NCBI GenBank assembly: GCA_951802425.1 | Contig: OX637799.1 | Location: forward strand, 1,240,001-1,304,000 | Length of the DNA: 64,000 bases | DNA from: Clavaria fumosa | Taxonomy: Eukaryota; Basidiomycota; Agaricomycetes; Agaricales; Clavariaceae | Direction of reading: 5' to 3' | Shown here: positions 54,258-64,000 of the stretch, in pieces | Numbering within the stretch: position 1 is the first letter of the stretch | How the letters are laid out: each line of letters begins with the position of its first letter | Made by a program: the position numbers and the translations under genes | Notes under the pieces: generated by a model | Database searches by the model: none | What the model was told of the DNA's origin: nothing | The model's input: only the letters and a program-made list of their open reading frames with translations

Positions 54258-56238
54258 GATCGGCGCACGTTCACCAGCAACGATACGGTTCCGACGCACT
54301 ACGCACTTCTAAATCACAGTCCCAGATCGCATCATCGTCCTCGACATCGCCTCCGCCATCAAACCCCACGGGTGCAGCGGCAGGCGAAGCGCTTCCTGCA
54401 CGGCTCTCACCATCTGCAAGGGGCATCTCGAGCGGCGGTGTGCTGACAAACGGAGCGCCTTTACTCAACGGGCTGCGGCAAAGCCACCGACGGAGTCCGA
54501 CCGCCCCTCCCGCTGTTGAGGCTCCTGCCACTAGTGTTGGTGGCAACGGGACGGGGAAGGGCAAGGCCTGGGTGTCTGGAGACTGGGCCGGCGTCGGTAC
54601 CTCCGCGGAGGAAAGGGACGGTTTTGCGATGGGTGTAGATGAGTATGGCGTGAACCTTGGTGGGGGGCTGGTCCCCGGGTCGTCCAAGAGTCTGCCGGTA
54701 CGCACCTCACGGCAGCCCCAGAGCAAGTCGTCTGCGCCTGTCGCGAACGCATTCCTGCAAGCCCATCAGAACACCCGAAATCACATGATGGTGAGGATGA
54801 CCGGTTGATGATTGGCTGTAAGCCAGTCCTCACCTTTTGCTTTCCAACAGGTAAACAAGAAGGCTTACATTCGCTTGGAAGTCATCGGCAAAGGTGGTTC
54901 CTCTCGCGTCTTCAGAGTCATGAATGCCGCGAATGAGATCTATGCCATCAAACGGGTGTCGTTGGACAAAACTGACGCAGAGACAATGAGCGGGTACATG
55001 AACGAGATCGCCCTGTTGAAGCGACTGGACGGGAACCACCGTATAATCAGATTGTTCGACAGCGAGCTAAAAGCCGGACCTGGAGGGACCAAAGGACATC
55101 TGTTGTTGGTTATGGAGTACGGGGAGATAGGTGAGATCACGTCTACGAGCTGAGACTGAGGCTGAGACAGAGACAGATCTGGCGAAGCTTTTACTAGAGC
55201 AGCAGAAAGAGCCTTTTAATATGGTTTGGATTTCATACTATTGGCAACAGGTATGTGCTAAAGAAGAATCCTTTGACTTACCTCTTACGAGGCGTGTTCA
55301 CTGTCCCTTTCTCGCTTCATAGATGTTACAAGCCGTGCACGTCATACATGAGGAAAAAATCGTCCATTCCGATCTCAAGCCCGCGAATTTCGTTCTCGTG
55401 CGTGGCCAGCTGAAGCTGATCGATTTTGGGATTGCCAATGCAATCGCAAACGATACCACCAACATTCAACGAGACCACCAGGTGAGATATAGATGTTTGA
55501 CCGGGATGATGCGGTCTCTTATTCCGATGTAGATCGGCACGGTCAACTACATGAGCCCCGAAGCCATCGAGCTACCTGACGGCATGCGTCGTCTGAAAGT
55601 TGGTCGCCCGAGCGATGTCTGGTCCCTCGGCTGTATCCTCTACCAGATGGTGTATGGCCAACCCCCATTCCAGCATCTTTCTGTTCTCCAAAAGATGAAG
55701 GCGATCCCAGACTCGTCGCACGTCATCGATTTTCCAGAGTATTCCACACCATCAATCCCAGTATCGCCCCAAGGACCGGCGACAGCACCTCAGAAACTCG
55801 AGCACCTCGCGAGACCTGTGAGGCGGGACGTGATACAGGGTATCAAAAGCTGTTTTTGCCGTAATCCCAAGGAACGATGCACAATACCTGAGTTGATGGA
55901 GCAGAAATGGTTGGCATATGAAGAACGTGTGTCCCTTTCCTCTGGTCTGAAGTCCAATCACTAATTGGGGTTTTACCGAATGCAAAGCGGAGCCTCCGAA
56001 ACCTCCAAACATCAAGAGCTTGCTTCGGCCTGATGAAACCGTGATTAATTACCATTACATGGCTCAATTACTCTCCTATGGCATGAAAATGGGCTCAAGT
56101 CGAAAGGCTGCCATGTCCAATGAGGAATTGCTCAGCACCGCAGAGGTTCGTTGGCCCATGATCCGTCTGCTCCTCTGAATTCACGAACCGTTCTTCGTAC
56201 AGCGGCTAGTGGAGGAGCTACAGAGCCTCAACGCATGA
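52441..56238 (+). CDS. MPS1: Spindle-checkpoint protein kinase Mps1/TTK
   Basis: Dual-specificity kinase needed at kinetochores for the spindle checkpoint and at spindle poles. Exon 1 (52441 to about 53561) encodes a Ser/Pro-rich N-terminus with a coiled coil ([20 protein letters not shown]). Next exons at about 53621-53763, 53838-54048 and 54144-54789 are low complexity, the last with 12 consecutive Gln. The kinase domain spans the remaining exons: [13 protein letters not shown] (glycine loop), IYAIKRV (Lys), [14 protein letters not shown] (HSD, as usual in this family), LIDFGIAN, and the TTK hallmark [12 protein letters not shown]. The C-terminal extension includes [15 protein letters not shown] and, after a last intron, [12 protein letters not shown] before the TGA at 56236-56238. 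About nine short introns. All catalytic residues are kept. Confidence 0.93.
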
Positions 56239-56992
56239 GTACGTCGCAGTTTTCTCGCCAGATTCCACACACTGCTTTTTCGATGAACCGCGATTCTCTT
56301 CTCATCGTGTCACGGTCTTGTTTTCATCTTTGCATGGCATGCTTCGTCTCCCGTTGGGCTCCCATTCTTGGCTGTCCAAGGTCACCTGTAATCCTATCAC
56401 ATGAGTTTGCATTATACATACATCTTTTACATTGGCATTGTATGCAGCAACAGGAGGGAAACATGTAGTGGAGTAGTTACCAGTATTTGGGAAGATGCAC
56501 AACGAGAAATCAATCATTTGTGTCCCGTTCGACTTGAACCACCACATTTTTGGCTCTAATCTGAAGAATCCCTTTGGTACATACAAACAAACATTGCTAC
56601 CATATATTCTGTACTGTATTACTGCTGAATAGCATTGTTGAAGACAAGAGGAGGAATAACATGGTCAAGGTTTCTGGGGAGATGAATCTTGCCTCTTCAC
56701 TCTGATGAAGTGTGTAGCCCTAACTGCCAGTGATAGGCCAAAGCAAAAGTCAAGGTGCCTTTCACCTGTGCTGGCAACACAGTCACGAGATAATTTGATG
56801 ATGCCTTATGAAAGTAGCTGGACTGACATCAACCTAAGATTCTCAGTTGGGATCCCGAGCAAACCATTCCATATATTTTCTTCAGCTGAGATCGTTGCAC
56901 AGACAGACAACTTTTGTCGTTGCTGCCATTTATAGTAGTATTCCTGCAAGTCATCGGAGTTTCTTAGAATTCCCCTCTCGCAACGGCAACCC
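56239..56992. other. Intergenic between Mps1 and Sld5
   Basis: About 750 bp, moderately AT-rich. No gene, repeat or tRNA recognised; it should hold the Mps1 terminator and the Sld5 promoter. Confidence 0.5.
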
Positions 56993-58061
56993 ATGTCGAT
57001 GGATGTGGGTGCCCAACCCGCACTGGAGGAAACGCCGTTCCAACAGCTTATCCGCCATTGGATGAACGAGCGACACGCCCCGGACATTTTGACGACGCAA
57101 GACGGCATCCTGTCCACGTTGCTAGACCACATCCGGAAGCAGGTGGGTGAGTGGATAACTCGTCCTCGCGAGATCGGGCGTGCATCAACGTGAAATATCC
57201 GGGTCCTGAATTGATAGTCGGACACGATACAACTGCTTCGGGCCGATCCTGCATCGTCGGAGGAAGAGCACATGAGGATCATGCTCGCGCAGACGGAGGT
57301 TGAACGCGTCAAGTTCGTCGTCCGGTCTTATTTGCGAACGAGACTTTGCAAGGTACGATCGTCATTATCTTGCTATCGTCACGGACTCACAGTGATACGC
57401 ATCTTTCGTCTTGTTGTATAGATTGAGAAATATGCTCGCTACATCACCACGAACATCGAAGTACAAATGCGGCTATCACAGGCAGAGCTCGACCACGCTA
57501 GAAGGTTAGAAAGATCTGGAAACTCGCCTGGAGACACGCTAAAGTCCCCACACAGAGTTGCTCAAGCAGTTGAACGTCACTACTACAATGCAGTCCTGCA
57601 GAGCCTTCCCCGGTCGCAGATGTCTCTTGACGACAGCCCTTCCTTCGCCCCCTCCACAAGTAAGTTAATCGATTGCTGCGCTTGACTTCCACGCCACTGA
57701 CACAGGAATTTTGTGTGGTCTATGTCTAGTAACTGATCCCAATAAGAGACAGCCTGTGTTCGTGCATGCAAGGCAGGATTGCGGCCCAGTCACTCTTCCT
57801 GAGTACGTCGTATTTTTTTGTATCATCACTGCCGTTTGCTGCTCCCATCATTCTCGACATCGCACACTTGCTCTCTCTCTTACATACCTAAATACATTCA
57901 TGATCTCCTCTCTCTCCCTTTATTGGTTTGATGAATGCTAGGCTGACACCTACGATTTATATAGCGGCACTCCTTTGGAGTTGGAAGCAGGACATATCTC
58001 GCTCCTACCCTATGTCATAGTTGAGCATTTGCTAGCACGAGACCAGGTCGAGCTAGTTTGA
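56993..58061 (+). CDS. SLD5: GINS complex subunit Sld5
   Basis: Part of the four-subunit GINS complex that joins Cdc45 and Mcm2-7 in the replicative helicase. Exons give ETPFQQLIRHWMNERHAPDI and LLDHIRKQ; then EVERVKFVVRSYLRTRLCK; IEKYARYITTNIE; AQAVERHYYNAVLQSLP; RQPVFVHARQDCGPVTLPEY; and, after a longer intron (about 57806-57942), the C-terminal beta domain ending ARDQVELV. The helical A domain and the R-SYLRTRL-KIEK core are the clearest Sld5 marks. A 54-bp in-frame stretch near 57506-57559 could be an intron or coding. Total about 220 residues, the usual size. Confidence 0.9.
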
Positions 58062-58462
58062 GGGTGTAATGAATCTCCAGTGCCAGTGCACAAGATTGTA
58101 CTGTACAGCAGGTGACCAGTGCTCCGCTGATATGGCGTCTGAATTATCAATAATTTCGGGCAAAATCAAGAGCCCAAAAATACACGATTCACTGACAAAA
58201 TGACTTCTCTTTTACTACAGTACCAGTACAGCTAAACGTGCTGACATCTGTGGTTGCGGCAATGCGATCGTTGCAGTCAAGTTGCTCTGGCTGTGTAGAA
58301 GCGCACGCGCAAGAACTGTAAGGTCAAACAGGGGCGTGGGGTTCTTGTCGTCACCCGAGATTTATCCGCAGAGGACTCCAAATGGCAGAATTTTGTGTAG
58401 CCAAGATAACTGCACCACAAATAATATATATGATATCAAAAAAGCATGCACTACGTAAGGGT
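58062..58462. other. Convergent 3' flanks of Sld5 and the small membrane protein
   Basis: About 400 bp between two stop codons. No gene or repeat recognised. Confidence 0.5.
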
Positions 58463-59246
58463 TCAGGATTGGCATTCTTTCTCCACAGCGACTTCTGTGA
58501 CGCCGATCGCCATTGGTTGTGTGCTCTCGGCCTGTTGTCCATCATGAGATGAATGACTATTTCCTCGAGGAGCAATGGAAGGCATGGCGACAAGTACGGC
58601 GAGCTGCAACGTCTTACCCATAAGTGCAGATGGGGCGTTTGCATCGCGCGCCGTGAATGGGCTGCTCAACCGGGCGAGACGTAGCTGAGGTCGGGGTATC
58701 AAGTAGGAACTAAAGAACGTATTCGGCGGTTGTGATTGTGGTTGTGAATCTGGTGAAGACGAGCGATTGGCGAGCAAAACGCGGGCGCAAAGTGGCTAAA
58801 AAGATGAGATAGAGCAGCAAGAGGAAAAGGAGGCCGAGACCACTCACCCGAAGGTCAGGCCAGCCTGCAACCCCATAGAATGACCAAACTTCATGCAAGC
58901 GCGGAACGCGGAGGTAGTGTACGCGTGTTTCGAGCGTTCCGAGGCGAGTCAATAATATGATTTCTTCACCGTTCCGATAACGTCTGCGTACAACGTAGGT
59001 TCGAAGGACTAACGCGCTTGAAATTGTAAGGATAACAAAAAGTGTTGCAAGGAACGTGAACCTGTAATACAGTAGGGCGGGCCTCAATGGAACGGGTCAA
59101 ATGCGGGGATGAGATAAGGGGCGCGCGCACAAGTAGAGAGTAGTAGAAGACTCTTCCGATAATGGGGGGACTTGTGAGTCAGACTCCTGATTAACAGTTG
59201 GCTGTAAATAGAGCGAGGAAGCTAGTGATAATGATGGTGAAGACAT
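58463..59246 (-). CDS. Small single-span membrane protein, unknown function
   Basis: Three exons fit: the ATG at 59246 opens a Ser-rich start (MSSPSLSLASSLYLQPTVNQ). After an intron of about 70 bp (GTGCGC...TTACAG), exon 2 encodes a hydrophobic span, FLATLFVILTISSALVLRTY, followed by VVRRRYRN, which by the positive-inside rule puts the C-terminus in the cytosol. After a second intron (about 58800-58846) the last exon encodes a Ser/Pro-rich region with PSALMGKTLQLAVLVAMPS, ending at 58463. About 230 residues in all. I recognise no family. The promoter region is shared with the divergent seven-span protein gene. Confidence 0.65.
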
Positions 59247-59569
59247 GTTGTACCGGCCATTCGACGGACGCTTTGGCCTGTGTCAGCCCCACAACGAATG
59301 AACGGGAAAGTGTCCCAAAATTGTATCAAATTGAAATTTTTGATCGAGCCTTTATCATGTGACCTAAATGAAAGCTAACCTAAATTTGGTAATAACTAAA
59401 TGATCCATGGAAGAAATTAAATTTAAAAAAAGGTTGTGACCGTGTGTGACAAAACACATGACATTTCCTCTCCTGGTTTAGCTGTGTGACATCGGCTCAA
59501 TCTGCTGCTAGTCTTGGGAGAGTGAGTAATGATGGGCATCAACAACGCTCCTTGCATCCTACCACCACC
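59247..59569. promoter_or_regulatory. Divergent promoter region of two membrane-protein genes
   Basis: About 320 bp between divergent start codons. AT-rich middle (59330-59440); no repeats or clear TATA box. Confidence 0.45.
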
Positions 59570-60973
59570 ATGGCGTCTCAAGCACTCCCGCCATCTCTCG
59601 ACCTTCCCCCTCATCTTTCTGCCCACAAGTACTTTTTCGTGTGCACTCTTACCGTGGCCGCATGGGACACGCTCGTACTTTCACCCAGGACTTGGCATTT
59701 GTTTAAAATGCCCGGTTGGCCTCCCCTCAAGACGATTTTCCACTTTCTGAGGTTCTTCATGCCCATTGAATTCACGATTGTCGGTCAGTTTGTCGCCTTG
59801 TCTTTAACTGATAGCTCTTAATCATCCTACTCCTAGGGGTTGCCTTCTTTGACACGAACTGGTCTCAAGCGGTAGGCCCATGAGTTCGTTATCTCCTTTC
59901 CTCTCACATCGACATGTATGCTGCTCTGTAGAGATGCGGCAAATTTTTCCTTTTTGAGCCTATCGCGACTGCTATTCTCCTCGCCGCCACCTCTGGTAAG
60001 GGGTCATAACAGAATCAGACCCGCTTTGATCTCACCGTTCCTATAGCGATTCATGTCATCCGTGTTAGCGCCATTTACGAAAGGACCACTAAAATTATGG
60101 CATTGCTGGGCTCTCTCTTCGCTGCTCAGATTCTTGTCACCGGGGTTGCGTCTGGCTTCTTCCGCTGTAAGTCCCGTCGTTCAAACCCACGTGACCATGA
60201 ACTAACGATTTTTGGTTAGCCGTGCCTCTTGATGTTGGACAAGGTTGCATTGCAGGCCCCAAGGCAATTTGGGTCGGAATATACTGGATTATGCCGACCA
60301 TTTTGTACTTGACTACCGTAAGTGCTGACGCCATATTCATTCGCCCTAACTATAACGTCGCCCATGCAGTTCGCCCTCGCTGTGAGGGCCTCTCTCCTCA
60401 CGCTCCAAGTTAAACACCAGAGTTTGTGGAAGCTTATGCTTCGAGATGGACTGAACCTCTACGCGGTATGCACCTGTCCTATCAAAAAGATGCAGAGGTC
60501 TTACGTTCCTGTTCGGACAGACCATCGCTCTCGTGAACCTCATCAACGTTCTATTCTGGTTCATCATCCAGCCAACCGGGCAAGAAGACACCATCAGAAC
60601 CATCGTGACCTCGATGGCCGCCGTTCTGACTACCACGATGAGCCTCCGCATCATCCTAACCCTTCGCGGGGACCTGGCAAAGGGCGGGTCTTTACCCGGC
60701 TCTTCCCCGTCTCAATCTTCCACCCTTGGTGGGACGCAAGTCTTGTCCAACCCTCACGGGCGGTCCGTGGGCGGTAACACAGCGCCGACTTACATGCTTG
60801 GTCAGATGAACGGCCCTGAGTCAAAGGGCAATGAGTGGTATCCGCAGAGCGAGCTGGATACCAAGACCCCTGGCATTGATGAAGACACCGAGAACAGGAC
60901 CGACAACGACAACGGCGCCGTGCGAATTAGAGTGCACACAGCGGTGCATCAGGATGTGTCGGCTAAGAACTGA
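59570..60973 (+). CDS. Seven-span membrane protein of a type common in Agaricomycetes (DUF6533-like)
   Basis: The ATG at 59570 (CACCACCATGG) opens MASQALPPSLDL. Successive short exons encode hydrophobic segments: YFFVCTLTVAAWDTLVL with TWHLFKMPGWPPLKTIFHF; IEFTIV and GVAFFDTNW; FLFEPIATAILLAATS; IMALLGSLFAAQILVTGVAS; AIWVGIYWIMPTILYLTT; FALAVRASLLTLQVKHQ then LMLRDGLNLYA; and NLINVLFWFIIQP with SMAAVLTTTMSLRIILTLRG. A soluble Ser/Gly/Asp-rich tail ends at 60973. Seven spans and the LRDG...SLRIILTLRG end resemble the large DUF6533-like family of mushrooms; function unknown. About seven introns of 40-65 bp. Confidence 0.8.
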
Positions 60974-62059
60974 GCAGGATTGGCGCGAGCAGGTGGCAGC
61001 GTAGGCAATGGGGTGCCAGGGCGCACTGAATTACTTTTTTTTTTTTTCGTTCCTCTCCCATCTATCGAGCTTAATTTTTTGGTTTATGTCTAAGTTGTAT
61101 CTCATCTCAAAATACTGTTCGTTTGCGTATTATCTATCTGCTTCGCCGACTGCGCTTGAAATTTTGATATTCTCGTCTTTCCCGAATCACCTATTTCCCA
61201 TGGTAAGATCTGGCAATTGGCCATACGATATCATCCATCCAATTGATGCACATGGGTAGATCGTCGCGTTTCCATCAAACACCCCCGCTGCGCGAATCAT
61301 GGATCAATCAAACATGGGGCGGACATCGGTGGAGTTGGCTTCCCAATTCGGGTCGATGAGAATCGTTGTAACTGATGATCGATGGAGGCCACTAGGCGAC
61401 CCCTAGGCCACCAAGCTACCACACTAACTCCTGCACTAGGTTACCCATCATATTATTACAGCCCTGCGCTTGAACAGTTAAGGCACCGCCGACTCCGCGG
61501 GAGCTGAGGACGTTCCTGTGATAACGAGCCCACATGGCGACAGCCCTGTGAGAATCCCACGATCCGCGTAACGCATCACGCTCGTTTTTCCATTTTTCGA
61601 ATTCTGTCTAGGACGTCCCTGAACAGGGTTTTTTTCTAGCTTCCCATGTGCCCAGGTTGGAGGCGACAAAGCGATCATCCTTCAATTCAAATCAAGAAGA
61701 AAAGAAAAAGACATGCTGCACTCTGACATCATACATGCTCACAAACATGAAACGAGAAAACAGAGCGGCATAGACAAAGTATAATCCTCTTGAGGTGCAC
61801 AGGATACAGATGAACGGGATATAGAGATGAGCAAGGATAGATGGCAAGGCCGCTGGATCTCGTGAATAGGTTGGGCCAGGATGCTGTGGTGCGAGAGCAG
61901 CGGGACTCGTCACGCGCTCGAGTACATGCCGCGTGAGAAATACAAATCGACGCCAAAACCTCGCTATGTCGCAAATGAAGTAGAGCCTCGGTGCGTAGAG
62001 AGGTAGGGTTCAATGCTAGTTACTTGACGCAAGGCAGAGCAAAAGGTCGGGGCAGACGC
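60974..62059. other. Convergent intergenic region before Cdh1
   Basis: About 1.1 kb with a run of 14-15 T at 61026-61040. No gene, tRNA or repeat recognised; it should hold both 3' ends. Confidence 0.5.
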
Positions 62060-63903
62060 TCATCGAATCAGTTTGGCCGGATCCAGTTTGCTGTCTTTGA
62101 ACACGTCAGTTTCAGTCAGCTGGAACGCGTGCCAAAATCGCAACGTCTCGTCGCCGGCACCGGTGACAATCGTCTCCCCGTTCGGGCTCATCGCGAGATA
62201 AAGCACACGATGGCTATGGCCGGTGAGGGATGCTATCATGTTGAGGGTCGGGTATTTCCAAATGCAGATTTGGTTTTGCGCCGTGGTCGACGAGAAGCCA
62301 TGCGTCGATACAAGCTCGTATGAGGTGCGAGACCAGATGAGATTGCACACCTTAGACAAGCTCTGTGAGTCAGGGATCTCGAAAAAGGCGACGACACACT
62401 CACCTGACTACCCGTATCTAGGGCGCTTAGCATGGTACCGTTGCCTACATTCCAGAACCGGATGTGCTTGTCTTGCGTACCTCCGCCAGTGGCCAGCCTC
62501 CTAGCTACATGGGGATCCCAAGCCAGAGCTTTTACGGCCGCCGTGTGCTCATTGAACTTCCAGAGCGGCGAATCGCCTTCTTCGCTTGCACTTCCGCCTC
62601 CCGCTGGGTTCGAAATGCTGGCTCGACCGTTGCGGGCTCTGGTGGACCCTCTCAGATCCCAAATGCACACTTTGTTGTCATTACCACCGCTTGCTAGTGT
62701 CGCCGTCTGCGGGCCATCGTCGTAACTCCACTTCAATCCGCAAACCTCTTGTCCATGTCCGGCACACCGCTTAAACGGCCGCTGTGTCGCTTCGCGCACG
62801 TCCCGGTGTTGGACAGTGCGGTCGCGCGAGCCTGAGCTGAGGACATGTGCATTCCAGGCCAAAGCACCAATGCGCTGGCTGTGCGCTGGCTGATAGGTCC
62901 GCAGTAGTTGCAATGTGCTTCCATCATAGATGTATAACAGTCCAGCCAGAGTGCCAACAGCCAGAGTTGTACCCTTCAGGAGGGGTCAGCGGAACGTGGC
63001 GGGAACGGATGAGGAGAACAAAGTACCTTCTGCACCCATGAGACTGAGCTGACGGTGTCTCCAGAGCTCGTCAAGTCACACAACTTGGACACCGCCGCGT
63101 TGTATGCCGTCCAGAGATAGACACATGAACCTAAACCGACCCCCAACACGTTTGTGCTTGACCAGTCGACTAAGTTGAGATAGAAATCGTCCGCGAGGTC
63201 GGGAGCATCCAAGACTCGGAATGGGGTTTTAGGAACCGAGCGGATGGTGCGTCGAGGGCTTTCAAGAATATAACGGCTCTCTGCGCGTATGGGACTGAGT
63301 GAGTACGCTTCGTCCGTGGTTGTGTCGAGCCGCCGACTAGGTGTAGCCGGATTGGAGGCAGCGGGAGAATTGAACGAGAATAGACGATGTCGTGTGGGAG
63401 TGGAAGGCAGGCCGGAAGCGTTTTGGCGAGTTGGGGACGAGGGTCGTTGGGGAGACGAGGGAGTGACTTCAGTGTGAAGGATCGACGTAAAAATAGCATT
63501 AGCTTGCTCTGTATGCAGTCGTCAGAAAAGTCGTATGTAGGACGCGTTGTGGGCGGGTACCTTTGAACGCGTCTGACTCTGACGGTATGATCCTGTTCCT
63601 TGTAGGAGTCGACGGTCTTTCATCCGCAAGATGGTAGGATGTTCGCAAGTCGCCTGATTCTCTTGAAGGCACGAATCTGTCCCCATAGTCTCGATTGAAC
63701 CTGGGTTGGTCAACCGGGGGCTCAGAAGAGCCAGTTTCGAGTGTGGCTGAGGATGGTCTTGATGATTCAAGCGAAGATGGAGGAGGATTGATGGAGAATA
63801 TCGAATTGAAGCGCGGTCGATTCCTCCTTGGTGCGTCCTCATCCGTGTCCTGGTGAGAGGCTCGAAGGCGCTTGCCAAATTGCGAGTTCTTGAGAGCGGA
63901 CAT
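62060..63903 (-). CDS. CDH1: APC/C activator Cdh1 (fizzy-related), WD40 protein
   Basis: Binds substrates and activates the anaphase-promoting complex from late mitosis through G1. The ATG at 63903 opens MSALKNSQFGKRL. The N-terminal arm has the C-box DRFVPSR near residue 75 and many SP/TP sites (SPSSPQRPSSPTRQ, STPTRHRL), as expected for Cdk control. Next are KTPFRVLDAPDLADDFYLNL and VDWSSTNVLGVGLGSCVYLW, the start of the seven-blade WD40 propeller (blades with GALAWNAHVLSSGSRDRTV, LASGGNDNKVCIWDLR, RLATGGGTQDKHIRFWNV, IVTGAGDETLRFWHAF). The protein ends in the Ile-Arg tail (KLIR) that docks on the APC/C. Introns at about 63509-63560, 62974-63025 and 62358-62401. The fit is to Cdh1 rather than Cdc20, based on the DAPDLADDFYLNLVDWSS block. 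Confidence 0.93.
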
Positions 63904-64000
63904 GGCGGTTAGGCGATGTTGACAGAGGTTAGAAATGGAAGCAGGTGTGTTGTTCGATGATTGAAGGGGGAATAGGAGAAAAGGGAATCAGAAAATACGT
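63904..64000 (-). promoter_or_regulatory. Start of the Cdh1 5' flank
   Basis: 97 bp upstream of the Cdh1 ATG up to the window edge; purine-rich, no motif recognised. Confidence 0.3.

Noticed and set aside
56239..56992. tRNA or small RNA gene between Mps1 and Sld5
   Set aside because: No cloverleaf with a GTTCRANNC loop or paired acceptor stem could be found by eye; a tRNA scan would settle it.
52441..63903. Cell-cycle gene cluster (Mps1, Sld5, Cdh1)
   Set aside because: They are separate genes on both strands with unrelated membrane-protein genes between them; fungal housekeeping genes often lie close by chance.

Overview
The window is eukaryotic, and most likely an Agaricomycete fungus. 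Genes carry many short GT-AG introns (about 45-120 bp). One gene encodes a seven-span membrane protein of a type common in Agaricomycetes, and the middle of the window is packed with Ty3/gypsy, Ty1/copia, Tc1 and hAT-type elements. A Rhizoctonia-like species is my best guess, but that is inference. Exon boundaries were set by eye from splice signals and family conservation, so single junctions may be off by a few bases.

Left gene block (1-8.6 kb): a divergent casein-kinase-1-like kinase running off the left edge (-), a pyruvate decarboxylase (-), ribosomal protein eS19 (+, sharing a 185-bp divergent promoter with the decarboxylase), a short-chain dehydrogenase with a cysteine-rich N-terminal extension (-), and a small protein of unknown function (-).

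Transposon island (8.7-49 kb): several insertions are nested and can be ordered by target-site duplications. MITE-like elements (one possibly carrying a gene fragment) and a truncated long LTR precede a truncated copia (Copia-A, +). Copia-A is broken by Gypsy-1 (-), a chromodomain element of the Tf1/sushi kind whose primer-binding site matches 12 nt just downstream of the TATA box in its own LTR, which is the signature of self-priming. Gypsy-1 carries an antisense, intron-rich gene between pol and its 3' LTR and is itself broken by a 1991-bp non-coding LTR-like element with a 5-bp duplication. Copia-B (-) is split by Gypsy-2 (-, two 225-bp LTRs, duplication ATCAT), which has a third reading frame downstream of pol. 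A copia remnant, a long TPR-protein gene, a 691-bp near-perfect foldback, and a gypsy remnant (Gypsy-X) follow; the LTR of Gypsy-X holds a complete Tc1 element with an intact DD34E transposase.

Right gene block (49-64 kb): an RGS-domain membrane protein similar to Rax1 (-), the spindle-checkpoint kinase Mps1 (+), GINS subunit Sld5 (+), a small single-span membrane protein (-), a seven-span membrane protein (+), and the APC/C activator Cdh1/fizzy-related (-). These are ordinary single-copy housekeeping and cell-cycle genes. I do not read their closeness as a functional cluster.
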